Source: Gari tellinella
Taxonomy: Eukaryota > Mollusca > Bivalvia > Cardiida > Psammobiidae
Direction: 5' to 3'
NCBI GenBank assembly: GCA_922989275.2
Contig: OV277861.1
Span: forward strand, 47,097,623-47,161,622
DNA: 64,000 nt
Part shown: in pieces, positions 21,731 through 32,353 of the stretch
Layout of the letters: every line of letters begins with the position of its first letter
Position numbering within the stretch: position 1 is the stretch's first letter
The notes under the pieces: generated by a model
What the model was told of the DNA's origin: nothing
The model's database searches: none
Seen by the model: the letters and a program-made list of their open reading frames with translations, nothing else
Program-made: the position numbers and the translations under genes

Positions 21731-22313
21731 AACTAACTTAGAATATAAACTATATTTTGATTAGTCCAGGATAAGTAGGTCCCACGGTTCTGGTTAACAA
21801 ACCTTGCGTATTCTGGTTGTAAGATAGCCAAATATAACAGTGTTTACAACTAGTTGCTAGGAAGCGGGGTTATGATCTAGCGCGTGTAGACATAAATCGA
21901 CGTCATAAAACAACACAATTCTTAATGATTAAGTGCAGTACGTTAAGGGGTGAAAACGGCAGTTTGATTGGATAAAAATGTAGGTTATATTCTAAATAAA
22001 GTTTGAAGTTTTTAAGGTTTGTTCAAGTAATCCCATTGAACTCTAAAGAATACATGTCCTTTATAACGCATTCACCACTGAGACTTATAAGGGACAATTC
22101 CAATTTCAACTTAAGGCTAGTCCATTTTACTGTCTTGTTATCACCGTCGTCCTGTCGTGTTATCACCGTCATACTGTCGTGTTTCGAATCAGTAAATTCA
22201 TAGACAGTATTAGGCAAATGCCCTAACGGAATTCCGTAGATATGCACTAAAATTGTGCCTACGGTTTAGCCGCACCGACCACAGAGACTTTCTTATCTGT
22301 TTAATTATCGTAA

Positions 22314-22553
22314 TACAGTGGATTCTTTCCCGTTTAAACGCAAACGTACGCAAACGCAAAGCACTAAAACGTAGAAAATAACAACTTTTGGACAATTCTG
22401 ATAATTCTTGTTTATCTTGGTGGCAAACAGTTTGGAGCCTGATCAGACGCCGGGTTACCCGGCGTCTGATCTGGCCCCAAACTGTTTGCACTGCAAATAA
22501 TAGTTTTAGCGTAAACGCGTTTATTAGGAAAGAATAACACATTCTCCACTGTA
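22314..22553 (+). mobile_element. MITE family A, left TIR shortened
   Basis: The left end TACAGTGGATTCTTTCCC has lost about 10 bases that are present at the right end (ACACATTCTCCACTGTA). Hairpin 22426-22488. Confidence 0.75.
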
Positions 22554-23460
22554 TACGTAGTGGTCTAACTATTTCAGATTCTGCTGTGTTACAATTTCTA
22601 AACAAATATGGAGTCAAACGACATTTTGTCGGAGATCGAGTAGCTATAGATGGGCAGGGACAAGGAATGTTTGCTCCCTAGATTTATTCTAAATAAATCG
22701 GATTTAATTTTGAAATACTTTTTGCATGTTTACTCACTTGGGCGCTCCATTCACGCGTCATCCATTTGACGTACAAACAAGCTAGAAATCTAAAAATAAC
22801 ATTCGTGTTCATAATACAATAACTTTATAAAACTTGTCTTTTAGAAAATGACAAAAAAATCGGCAATGCCCGTTTAAGGTAGCTCGCGGGTGAGCTTTGT
22901 TTGCATGAAAGGTACTAGTCTAAGATACAATGTGTGCCATTTTAGGCAAAATCTATCGTTTCGTTTGTCTTTTAGTTCTTTTCTCTCAAAAAGCAGGTAC
23001 ATGTATAATCATTTTGATTTTGAATGATTCTCCAAAATGAATAAAGTTAACGACTATCAGTTTCGAGCGATAAGTGTTGTTCACAGCATTCATTACAAGA
23101 AATTAAAAAAATAAAAGGAAAAAATCTATTAAGAATGATTTTTATAAACTATTTAAATTTGCAAAATGCTATTTTTTCAATAAAAACTTGAACTGCAAAG
23201 AAATGACTCATTTAAAGTCTATTTTTTGACTCCATTCAACAAAAGAGTTGATGAAAAATTAAACAGATATGAAAAAATTAGAAACATTTACAGTTTGGTT
23301 TTGTTGTAATTAAATATTTTCTTTTTACAATAATGGGGAAACTTTGAAGTTCAGATACAGTTACTGCCACATCGAGACGCGGTTCCGGTCGCTCAGAAAG
23401 AACACTTCCGTATGCAAATGCCATGGCCTTAACAAAAGTATGAACACTCATTTATTTCAG
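22554..23460. other. gene-free stretch
   Basis: AT-rich, no supported feature. It ends at a splice acceptor (TTTATTTCAG) for the truncated enzyme gene. Confidence 0.4.
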
Positions 23461-23559
23461 TCGACACTGGAATCCCGCTAAAGCCAAGCTTCACGACGGT
23501 GTTGCCAATTTAAGCCTGACAGAACTTTCACCAGATACGAGAGCGACCTCTGCACGTTT

Positions 23560-23800
23560 TCACAGCTGCATGCAGTACCAGCTCAGACCCTTCACAGGTA
23601 CCCATTTAACCACTGAGGGAAGAGAAGCAATTCGCGGTGCATATCCTGCTAAAGAACATTCCTGCATCACCATCGGGGATTCGGAAAAATTCCCTTGTCA
23701 TGCCGCAGATCCGGCGGGGGATCGAACCCACGACCCATAGTTACCGCGAGCACATTACCGCTCGACCACTGTCTCCGAGCTTTCTGCATTTCTTTTAGTC
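23560..23800 (-). mobile_element. tRNA-derived SINE
   Basis: Read on the minus strand: A-box-like TGGTCGAGCGGTAATGTG and B box GGGTTCGATCCC about 40 bases apart, then a tRNA-unrelated body. It fills the gap where the catalytic exon of the enzyme paralogue should be. Confidence 0.6.
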
Positions 23801-24163
23801 TACATTTAGCGATAACGTCTCTTTACCAATCAGCATGCTACCTTATTATAACTTTGACGTTACATGGTCCTTTACTGAAATGCACAGGTTTCATTGTATT
23901 TGTAACAGGCCGTTAGACTGGCACAACTTGCGGTCTCCTTGGGTGGAGTCGAAACCCTCGTGGAGCACCCAGCAACTATGACCCACGGGTCAATGGTAAT
24001 GGCGGACGAAGAACGGAAAGCCCATGGGATAAAGGCTGGATACGTGCGAATAAGGTTGGTCTTCTTCTGTAATCCCGAACATGTCAAGTCCGACTATAAT
24101 GTAATGCAACACGATTTGGGACCAGATCATACGCAGATTTACTCGCCATCTGTTTTGTATCAG

Positions 24164-24403
24164 GGGCCCGTTTCATAAAACTTCGTACGACAAAAACGAC
24201 CGTAAGTCAAAGCTTTAAAATACATTTATTCCAGATTTCTGTATTTAATCATGTTTTGAGACATCTCTTTGGAATCGTCTTTTCAAGACGATTCCACAGA
24301 GATGTCACAAGACAGGATTAGATGGAGAAATAAATAATAATTGATACTTTTATAATCTGACTTACGACAACATTTATCGTATGAAGTTTTATGAAACGGA
24401 CCC
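24164..24403. mobile_element. MITE family I (GGGCCCG ends)
   Basis: 240-bp near-complete palindrome. GGGCCCGTTTCATAAAACTT at left and AAGTTTTATGAAACGGACCC at right; tip AATCGTCTTTTCAAGACGATT. Relatives at 49415-49602 and 49606-49830. It sits in the intron after the second retained exon of the truncated enzyme gene. Confidence 0.7.
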
Positions 24404-24418
24404 AAGAACTGTTTGACC

Positions 24419-24901
24419 ACTGGCACCAGAGTCATTATGTGTATGTGTTTACTTTATCTATACCTCTACGGATAAGAAGGTATATACGAGTATATATATA
24501 GAACTATATAATCTAACTATCTACAGGTCTGTAGACTATAGTAAAGTTGTTTTTTGTTTGATTTCAACTGTATCTACCGGTCAGTAATGTCTATTATATG
24601 AATAATAGATAGCAGACCGGTATATAGAGGCATATAGTCAACTCAAATATTTTTTATTTTTTTGTAATTCCATTCCGATACAAGAGACATTGCTAACCGG
24701 TAGGGGGAGTCTTATAGAGTTACAATCTAACAGATTTACATAGATCTAGATATTGACTAGATAGAGTAATTTATTGGCCACTGAAACTTCAAATTGAAAT
24801 GTCCAGTTTCTAAGGACTCGATAATTCGAACTCGAAGGCATCTAAATGTAAACAGTAAACACATACGTGTACATAATATGTCCATGACTCTGGTGCCAGT
24901 G
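24419..24901. mobile_element. TIR element, about 480 bp
   Basis: CACTGGCACCAGAGTCAT (24419-24436) is inverted at the right end (24884-24901). A further ATGTGTATGTGTTTAC is inverted just inside. An internal palindrome holds TACCGGTCAGTAATG and its partner CAGACCGGTATA. No coding content; no clear target duplication. Confidence 0.55.
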
Positions 24902-24954
24902 CGTTTGACACTCATATCGATGTGTTCATTCACCCCTATTTTCACACAAATGAA

Positions 24955-25810
24955 ATACTTAATTAGCATCAATGATAAAAAAGAATAAGCACTAATGAAA
25001 CAATGAATTGACAGCAATGAAACAATTATTTAACAGCACTGAACCAACCAATTGGCACTAATATTATAATATTGAAACAAAAAATTGGCATCAATGAAAA
25101 TAAAGGATTGGCACCAATGAACAAAAACAATAAAACAAAGAATTGGCACAAAAAACAATGCATATTTGAAACCAATGATATCAATCATTCAGAGAATTAG
25201 CAATACAGATACAATTCATTGTCACTAATGAAACAACAAATTAGCATCAATGATACAAAGAATTGGCACAAATAAAAACATGGATTGACATTAATGAAAC
25301 AATGTATTGACACTAATGAAACAATGCATTGGCACCAATTTAACAACGAACTGGCATCAATGATTCAAAGAATTGACACGAATTAAACAGCTAATTGGCA
25401 TCAATAATACAATCAATGGGCACTGATGAAACAATGAATTGACATTAATGGTACAAAGAATAATCACTAATGAAAGAACGAATTGGCACCAATAATGAAA
25501 CAATGGATTGACATTGATTAAAGAACGAATTGGCATCAATGATACAATGAATTGACACAAATGAAACAATGAATTGGCACCAATTAAACAACGAATTGGC
25601 ATCAATGATACAAAGAGTTGGCAATAATGAAACAATGGATTAGCATTAATTAAACATCGAATTGGCATCAATGATACATTGAATTGACACTAATGAAACA
25701 ATGAATTAGCTTCAATGAAACAATGGATTGGCACCAATGAAACAAAAAATTGGCATCAATAAAACAACGAATTTGCACAAATGAAACAAATTGGCACAAT
25801 GTATTAAGCA
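24955..25810. repeat. 22-bp minisatellite
   Basis: Some 38 imperfect units of about 22 bp, consensus close to GAATTGGCACCAATGAAAC plus ACAA-type ends, within the last intron of the truncated enzyme gene. Because 22 is not divisible by three, a minus-strand open frame (25671-25357) encodes a 66-nt, 22-residue repeat (MPIRCLINANPLFHYC type). That frame is a by-product, not a gene. Confidence 0.85.
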
Positions 25811-26139
25811 CCACGCATGATTATTCATTGATTGCGTTGAATACTGGTGACAGCTTAAAGCGAGACGAAATATAGCAGCATATAACTAAAGGAGTTTTCT
25901 GTTTCATTGCCAGCTTGCACAAAGCTGTTTTACCTGTCCATAAACCATGTTAGATATAAGGGATTTGCGCTTTGGACTATGGACTAAAGACTGGTTTAAT
26001 TATATAAATATGTACATCTTTTTTTATATTTCAGTGTTGGATTAGAAGATCCAGATGATTTAATCAAGGACTTCAGTCAAGCGCTTGACAAAGTCACACT
26101 GTAAGTCTATCACAATGCACTCAAATAAGGATTTCCTTG

Positions 26140-26330
26140 CTCAAAGGTTATAAAACGTTTGAGTTGAGTCTGAAATCGTTCTTAAGGATTTGATTGGTCA
26201 GATTTGAGTTTTTGCTGAGGATTTTGTCGGTCAGATTTTAGCTTTTGCTGAGCAAATCTCATATCTGACCATTCATATACTTGAGAACGATTTCAGACTC
26301 AACTCAAAATCTTTATAACTTTGAACCCTT
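26140..26330. repeat. foldback family N, copy 1
   Basis: GAGTTGAGTCTGAAATCGTT and AACGATTTCAGACTCAACTC are inverted arms. Between them GATTTGATTGGTCAGATTTG is partly duplicated, giving an asymmetric tip. Copies at 45352-45462 and 52659-52798. Confidence 0.7.
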
Positions 26331-26354
26331 GTGATGTTAAATGTAGGTGGCAGT

Positions 26355-26587
26355 TTAACCCATTACCTGACAGTCTGTCTCTAGTTTTTGAGACAGGTGA
26401 CCACTTAACACAGGTTGAAAGTAAAACTTTACTTTCAGCCTTCTTTAAGCTACCATTTGCTAGATTGAGTAGAATATACAATGTATATAATTATTATTTG
26501 CTTATTCATGACTGGATGAAACTCTTTTTCTTCAGGGGAGGATTAAGTTAAAGGCAAAAAAGTCATATTTATGGGGTAATGGAATAA
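26355..26587 (+). mobile_element. MITE family B, hairpin tip lost
   Basis: TTAACCCATTACCTGACAG ... TATGGGGTAATGGAATAA. The hairpin is cut to its base (GAAAGTAAA-ACTTTACTTTC), the GCGCC tip being symmetrically deleted. Confidence 0.75.
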
Positions 26588-26659
26588 GAGGGAAGATAAA
26601 ACTAATGCCAAACGCTCCTGCTTTTATATCTTTATTTAGGCAACTACATGTACTTGCAT

Positions 26660-26863
26660 TTAACCCATATATGGGACATAGGCAAACTGTGTAGACTCTG
26701 ATCAGACGCCGCAGACGCTGATCAGAGTCTACACTGTTTGCTGATAGGAATTTCAATATAAAACAAAATGAAAATGAAAATTTTGACCAAGCATCCCTTT
26801 GATGTAAAATGTATTAATCCAATATATAAACGTGGAATAATCCACTGGGCGTAAATGGGTTAA
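26660..26863 (-). mobile_element. MITE family F, hairpin tip trimmed
   Basis: TTAACCCATATATGGGAC at left, GCGTAAATGGGTTAA at right. The type I hairpin reads GACTCTGATCAGACGCCGC then AGACGCTGATCAGAGTC, so its tip is shortened. Confidence 0.75.
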
Positions 26864-27153
26864 CCCAGAGTTACTATGTGCTGTATTAATTTGATTTGTA
26901 TACTGTTTGTTTTGGAGGGAATACATCTATCGGGTTAATAGCAATACTGTGCTGTAGGCTTGGAGTGACTTCTTTAGTTTACTGTAAAATGATTGTGAGT
27001 GCATCATGGTATTTGCACAGTTCTCAATGGTTTTCAGCATTAACTAGCAGATAGGGATTTTTACAGCTAATTATTAAAATTATAATGAAAACCTTCTAGT
27101 AAAAATACATAGAGAGAGTTCATTGCAAATATCCAGGGAATTAATCGAATTTG

Positions 27154-27331
27154 TACAGTAAAAGCTCTCTATTACGACCACTAAAAGAAGATTAATTGAC
27201 TGTATAAAAATCAGGTGACAGCTTAAAGCAAGGTGACAGTGTATCACTGTCACCTTGCTTTAAGCAGTTACCTGTCATAAACACCCAATAATTAACAATA
27301 TTAGGTGGCCGTAAAAGAGAGCTTTTACTGT
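27154..27331 (+). mobile_element. MITE family C
   Basis: Ends TACAGTAAAAGCTCTCTA and GAGAGCTTTTACTGT. The family's usual CC/GG inside the TIR is GC on both sides, a matched change. The hairpin tip (AAAGCTCC) is missing, leaving AGGTGACAGTGTATCACTGT. Confidence 0.75.
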
Positions 27332-27408
27332 GTATATTAAAAGTATATGCCTGGTATTAGTAAGAACACGAACTGACATTGCATTGAGTTCGTTAAAGTT
27401 TTAACCGA

Positions 27409-27769
27409 TACAGTGTTCCCTCTCTACAATGGCCCTCCCAGCAACGACTCCCTCCTTACAACGACCCTCGCCGCAATTCCCTTAACAAGAAAACTATGTT
27501 TAACGTTTTTACTGCTGCAATATCGTCTGCTGAAAATTGTCGTCTGCTGTTTTTCTCAAAGTAAAATGATGGACATTTTGACAGGAAAAAAATAATGACG
27601 AATGACAAACAGCTTGAATCCAGACCAGACGCCGCGTTACGCGGCGTCTGATCTGGATTCAAGCTGTTTGCAAATGTAAGCCAATTTCCCTCCCTATAAC
27701 GACTCCCTCCGAACAACGCACACAATATTTGTCTCCCATCGGGTGTCGTTGTAGAGAGGGAGTGCTGTA
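27409..27769 (+). mobile_element. MITE family D, with type I hairpin
   Basis: 361 bp. TA at each end, TACAGTGTTCCCTCTCTACA and TGTAGAGAGGGAGTGCTGTA. Hairpin 27608-27671 with perfect AGCTTGAATCCAGA-type arms (one C/T difference at GACCAGACG). Ends resemble pogo/Tigger. Confidence 0.8.
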
Positions 27770-27925
27770 TTGTATTGACAAAAAGGAAACTTACACTGAT
27801 TTTGCAACTCTGTAGACTGCCCGTTAGGTCACGTATCAAGGATATATACCGCGGTATTCAGTACGCATGTATTCGAGTTATGTGTCGAATACTGTCTATT
27901 CATGTACTGTCTAATCATTACAGTA

Positions 27926-28177
27926 TTAACCCTTTACCCCATAGAAGCGCCTTTTAGCGGATATGATGTATTCCTCCGCAGAAGAAAATAGTTCCAATTT
28001 AATCAGTCATGATTATATAATATAGGGAAAATTTTCAATATTCTAGCACATGGAAGTTTAAAGCATGCTGAAAGTAAAGCAGAATGCGCCTTAGGGCGCA
28101 TTCTGCTTTACTTTCAACCTGCTTTAAGTAGTCATCTATCTTAAGTACTATAAATAGGCTATCAGGTAAAGGGTTAA
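27926..28177 (-). mobile_element. MITE family B
   Basis: TTAACCCTTTACCCCATAG ... TATCAGGTAAAGGGTTAA. Hairpin near 28058-28130 with tip GCGCCTTAGGGCGC. Confidence 0.75.
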
Positions 28178-28465
28178 GTAGTATAAAAGAGTATTGGTAT
28201 GTTAAATTACGAAATTGTACACTTGGTATGTGCATAATTCCGTGGTTTATTATAATTAATACTTCACTCAATTGTTAATAATATTCCTATAGTCATAATA
28301 CATGTAGATTCATCGAATATTTATATACGCGTTTCCTTGACTAATTGTGAATTAGTATGTTTGGGACTGTTCTCATGTTTTTGTATGTTACAAACTGAGA
28401 GTGAAATAAATAAAACTGAAACTGATGTGCATTGTACAACCAGTTTACTTCAATGATTTTCTAGG

Positions 28466-28597
28466 GTTGAATCATCAAAGGCAATAACACCAGTTACGAG
28501 AGAAAAGATCGCCAAGAGCAATGGGCGTGCCGAGAAGACAATCATACAGATTGGACGGAACTACAACCGATACGATGTACTGTCGACCAGGACGTAG
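28466..28597 (+). other. possible terminal coding exon
   Basis: After an acceptor-like TTTTCTAG, 43 codons stay open and end in TAG: VESSKAITPVTREKIAKSNG, then a second half ending YNRYDVLSTRT. Charged composition looks protein-like, but I recognise no family and no partner exon. The last 28 bases are repeated at about 29249-29276. It could be chance. Confidence 0.2.
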
Positions 28598-28601
28598 ACC
28601 A

Positions 28602-29243
28602 GTGATGAGTTCAGTAAAGAAATCGATGGCCGTCGATTACAAGTTGGCTACCGGTCTGAAATGCAGTGAAGAAAACGCAAATTTTTCAAGCATTGCAATG
28701 AAATATAGAAAATGACAACCTTTTGACAATTCAAACTACCAGTTTTAATCTGAGTGGCAATCAATTTGGAGCCTGATCAGACGCCGGGTTACCCGGCGTC
28801 TGATCTGGCTCCAAACTGTTTGCAATGAAAATAATAGTTTAAAGACATCACTAGACGACATTTCGACCATAACGCCTTGCCAGACAATTTCCTTGCGAAA
28901 ATCATGTATCTTATGGACATGTCGCTAGCAAAGAACCACTGAAGCTTCTCGTGTGAGACTCTACCTTTATATTTGAAAGTTTGGTTAGAAATAACCATTG
29001 AAAATCACTAGAGCATGAGTATAATCTGGGCTTCACCAGGTAAACTGAGATTGGTATACAAGCTGCCGAGCTTGTGATGCACATGCTTTGATAGTTACAT
29101 TGACAACTCAAATTCAATGGGGGGGGGGGGCTCTCTCAATGGACTGAGGACAAGCGCGGTTATTTAGAAAGAAAACGTTTTCTCTACTGTTCTCTGCACG
29201 CTGCACACGGGGCACAAACTGATAACAGGGGTAATTGAACACC
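28602..29243 (+). mobile_element. composite element O with type I hairpin
   Basis: The left part (CAGTGATGAGTTCAGTAAAG ...) and right part (CTGCACGCTGCACACGGGGC ...) match 49085-49410. A diverged family A core with a hairpin lies at about 28757-28821. A further insert (28850-29160) matches 37880-38180. A nearly identical ~29-bp direct repeat (ACGATGTACTGTCG...CAGGACGTAGAC) brackets the whole. Confidence 0.5.
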
Positions 29244-29281
29244 CTTATACGATGTACTGTCGGACAGGACGTAGACTAGAC

Positions 29282-29504
29282 TATAAACCCATTTGCGCCC
29301 AATGGATTCTTCCATGCTTATAATTGGATTAGTCCATTTTTATATAAGGGGTCTTAAATTTTTATTTTCGTTTTGTTTTATATTGAAATTCCTATCAACA
29401 AACAGTGTTGGCTCTGACCAGACGCCGCATAATGCGGCGTCTGATCAGAGTCTACACTGTTTTCATATGTACCGTTTACAGGATACTAGGCGGACATGGG
29501 TTAA
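29282..29504 (+). mobile_element. MITE family F
   Basis: ATAAACCCATTTGCGCCC ... GGACATGGGTTAA. Hairpin 29400-29461, GACCAGACGCCGCAT with ATGCGGCGTCTGATCAG. Confidence 0.7.
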
Positions 29505-30029
29505 AGTAGCCACTGAGTGTATACTTGTTTTATGTAAACTCAGTGTTTTATTTTATGCTAGTGTACAATCAAAAATACAATATCATCAACCATGTTCTTG
29601 TAAATTACAGTTAATGATAAGTTTAAGGATATATTTCAGAAAATGAACAAATGACCAGACCCTATAAAGGCTCCCGAGTTAGAGACTCTTTGCAAAATTA
29701 ACAGAAACTGATTTTCATCATAGAAAGGGTTTTTGTATAGCCTAATAGGTGATATTCAAAACTATATTCCAGACATGTCTTGGGAAGATAGGATATTAAA
29801 GTATAAGAACAACCATTTTGATTATATTACAACCCTTTTTCAGAGATTAATGATCTCGATAGGATGCCGAGTTACTCGAATTGTTTGCAAATTCTCGGCG
29901 TCTGACCAATTGCAATTTCATTCGGTTAAAACACAAGAAACTTTTCTAACAAGAACTGTGTCACAGCAAACGACAAATGCACCCAAACCGTTCATTGACA
30001 CTAAAACATTTTGATGCTGTATACAGACC
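29505..30029. other. gene-free stretch with hairpin scrap
   Basis: 29856-29912 holds decayed type I hairpin words (TCGGCGTCTGACC). No gene. Confidence 0.35.
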
Positions 30030-30279
30030 TACAGTGGAGAATCTGTTATTCTTTCCCGTTTAAACGCAAACGTACGCAAACGCATTGCACTAAAATATAG
30101 AAAAGGACAACTTTTCGACAATTTTGACTATTCATGTTGATCTGAGTGGCAAACAGTTTGGAGCCTGATCAGACGCCGGGTAACCCGGCGTCTGATCTGG
30201 CTCCAAACGGTTTGCATTTGAAATAATAGATTTAGCGTAAACGCGTTTATTGGGAAAGAATAACAGATTCTCCACTGTA
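30030..30279 (+). mobile_element. MITE family A
   Basis: Complete ends TACAGTGGAGAATCTGTTAT and ACAGATTCTCCACTGTA. Hairpin 30150-30213, tip CCGGGTAACCCGG. Confidence 0.8.
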
Positions 30280-30281
30280 TA

Positions 30282-30914
30282 TTACATTCGCCCCATTGAA
30301 TTCCATTGATAAAAGTTGACGTTTAATTCGCACGCATGCTATTGCTGTAGAGGCGTGACTTGTGGATATCTTTCGCAGAGGAGGCGGGCTTGTGGAACAT
30401 TTCTCCGCGAATTAACTTTTCGAACTTGGGCAACAGACATTTGGCGGCTTTTTCAAATATTCTTCCTACCCAATGTATGCTTTCCTATTAGCGGAAAGCA
30501 TGGTTATTCGACTAAACTTCTTCTTTATAAATGAGACAAATCGGCATTGTCGCGCCAAACTGTCAAATTAATGACGTTAGATTGTTTACACTGGAACTTA
30601 TTTTGTTGCGTTCGAATGTACACAGCTTCAGTAACGCGGTTATGGCTGTTCCTTTCAGGGTAAACATTATTCGTTTTAACAACCTGTAGTATCGATTTAA
30701 CTTACATGCATAAAATTAAAATTCTCATTTAATATAAGAAATTACAGCAAACAAAATGTAAATACATGTATAACAAATGAACTGATTTTTTCGGCGTTTT
30801 AGCGAAATAAACGATAGAAAATGATTGGCAAATTAACAATAGAGCGATTCATGGAATTTGCAAATAATTTTCTGTCGTTTATTTCGCTTAAACGCCAAAA
30901 CAATTAGTTCATTT
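30282..30914. mobile_element. family L element with terminal foldback, copy 2
   Basis: Related to 18615-19060 but ~170 bp longer internally. Terminal palindrome 30776-30914: GGCGTTTTAGCGAAATAAAC against GTTTATTTCGCTTAAACGCC. It directly follows a family A copy, as copy 1 follows families A and C. Confidence 0.6.
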
Positions 30915-31050
30915 CTGAAGTAAAAATACTTATACTCTACATTTGAAAATTGTACTCGTTGTTTCGATCATCCCATGATGTTATCGCATATTAAATTCTG
31001 TAACTCTAGCTGAAACTCTACTTAGCTTCTTGCGTTACCTTATTCTGCAG

Positions 31051-31260
31051 TACATGTAAAACCTCTGTTTTACGATCGAAAAATTGTGTTAGTTATCAGG
31101 TATTTAACAAAAGTGGGTACTTAAAGCAAGATGAACGTAAAACAAAAAGCTAATTTAGGGGCTGTTTGTTTAATGTTCACCTTGCTTTATACTGTCACCT
31201 GTGTTTTATACAATCAATGAGACCTCTTTTGATTGGTCTTAAAATAAATTAAATTCTGAA
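31051..31260 (-). mobile_element. degenerate MITE family C
   Basis: AAAACCTCTGTTTTACGATC at left; CACCTGTGTTTTATACAATC shows reverse orientation. The type II hairpin (CTTAAAGCAAGATGAACGT ... ATGTTCACCTTGCTTTA) is still readable. Confidence 0.6.
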
Positions 31261-31383
31261 TCTGGTCGGTAGCCATTTTGTATTACCATTGTTATGTATT
31301 AATTCAGTTGACATCCGTTTGATAAAAATATATGCATTTCTTTTTGAATGGTTGCTGAAAACTGTTTTGGCATGTTATATGGA

Positions 31384-31590
31384 AAATACGCAATTCTTTC
31401 CCGTTTTAAATGCAAACAAAACGCCAACGCATTTTTTTTAACATTTCTCGCGATTTATTTTAATCTGAGTTGCAAACAGTTTAGAGCCTGATCAGACGCC
31501 GGTTATCCAGCGTCTGATTTAGCTCAATGCTGTTTGCAATGGAAATAATACTTTTAGCGCAAACGCGTTTAATGGAAAGCAGAACGTCAA
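31384..31590 (+). mobile_element. degenerate MITE family A
   Basis: The TIRs are eroded (CAATTCTTTCCCGTTTTAAA; CGCGTTTAATGGAAAGCAG). Hairpin 31472-31535 has several mismatches. Confidence 0.6.
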
Positions 31591-31629
31591 TAACACTTTT
31601 ACAAATGCTTTTTACAGCTTTTAATTTCA

Positions 31630-31879
31630 TTAACTCATTGAGCCCATGTGACGCATATATGCGTCTTCTACCAAAAGTGTTCCTACGAAGAGTACACTTG
31701 TCTAATGCAAACAGTGAAGTCCCTGATTAGAGGGCTCCTGCAGGAGCCCTCTAATCAGGGACTTCACTGTTTGTCATTTTGCAAAATAGTATAAAAAACT
31801 ATCCTAAATATTCTAAAATGGACCAGTCTTTATTGTAAACTGGAATTTTCCATTGAAAGTTTCAGGGGAAAATGAGTTA
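31630..31879 (+). mobile_element. MITE family G
   Basis: 250 bp between TTAA sites: TTAACTCATTGAGCCC and GGGGAAAATGAGTTAA. The central hairpin (31708-31776) has the same CAAACAG/CTGTTTG ends as type I but a different shoulder and tip: CCTGATTAGAGGGCTCC / GGAGCCCTCTAATCAGG. Confidence 0.75.
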
Positions 31880-32077
31880 ATAATTGTTACAACATAAAAT
31901 CTACCAACATGTAAATGCGCGAAAACGGAAGAATTTTGTCATTGCATTCTCGCGGCAATTTACAGTATTGAGTTGTCGCGATTCGCCGAAAGGGTGACAA
32001 CACGAAACCACGATGGCCCTAACGGCACACTGTATGAAATACCAGAAAAATGTGTCTCTATTACAACCACTTATTTA

Positions 32078-32331
32078 CAGGGCTGACATTTCTCCGGAAT
32101 TTTCCTAAATCTCCGGGTTTTTCCCAAGTTCATGGTAGCTTAAAGCAGGCTGTAAGTAAAGCAGAATGCGCCCTAAGGCGCATTCTGCTTTACTCACAGC
32201 CTGCTTTAAGTGGTCGCATGTCAACAAAACAAGTAAAGGCTATGGGGTAAAGGTACGATTCGTTAAATCGCACTTGAAAAATGCAAATTTGGAAATCTTA
32301 GGATTTTTCATTTCAATTTATGGCAGCCCTG
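32078..32331 (+). mobile_element. hAT-like MITE family P, with type II hairpin
   Basis: CAGGGCTGACATTTCTCCGG ... TATGGCAGCCCTG, with TATTTA immediately outside both ends. Inside is a family-B-type hairpin (32139-32210). Part of family B's right end (GCTATGGGGTAAAG) follows it. Copy 2 at 51270-51471. Confidence 0.65.
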
Positions 32332-32353
32332 TATTTATGATAATTATTAGGAG

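Larger units (their letters stand above)
23461..26104 (+). pseudogene. truncated Cys/Met-metabolism PLP enzyme paralogue
   Basis: Three pieces match the intact gene at 39340-42688. The exon start 23461-23554 has the same acceptor and reads RHWNPAKAKLHDGVANLSL onward. 23909-24054 encodes VRLAQLAVSLGGVETLVEHP onward. 26035-26104 encodes VGLEDPDDLIKDFSQALDKV to a TAA stop at the same codon. Homology stops at codon ~32 of the big exon, so about 308 residues, including the PLP lysine and substrate loops, are gone. A SINE lies at the break. The remaining exons are still open, with mostly silent differences, so the loss is fairly recent. One donor is weakened to GTTGGT. Such a product could not be a PLP enzyme. 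An assembly collapse cannot be excluded. Confidence 0.75.

Noticed and set aside
22210..22617. 135-codon open frame with Arg-rich repeats, and similar frames at 13238-13480, 18158-18404, 36662-37065, 46818-47246 and 55051-55299
   Set aside because: All are translations of family A MITE hairpins and TIRs. The same peptide (IRRRVTRRLI type) recurs because the DNA recurs, and stops vary at the element borders.
24955..25810. CRISPR-like direct repeats
   Set aside because: There are no spacers: units are contiguous 22-bp minisatellite copies in a eukaryotic intron.
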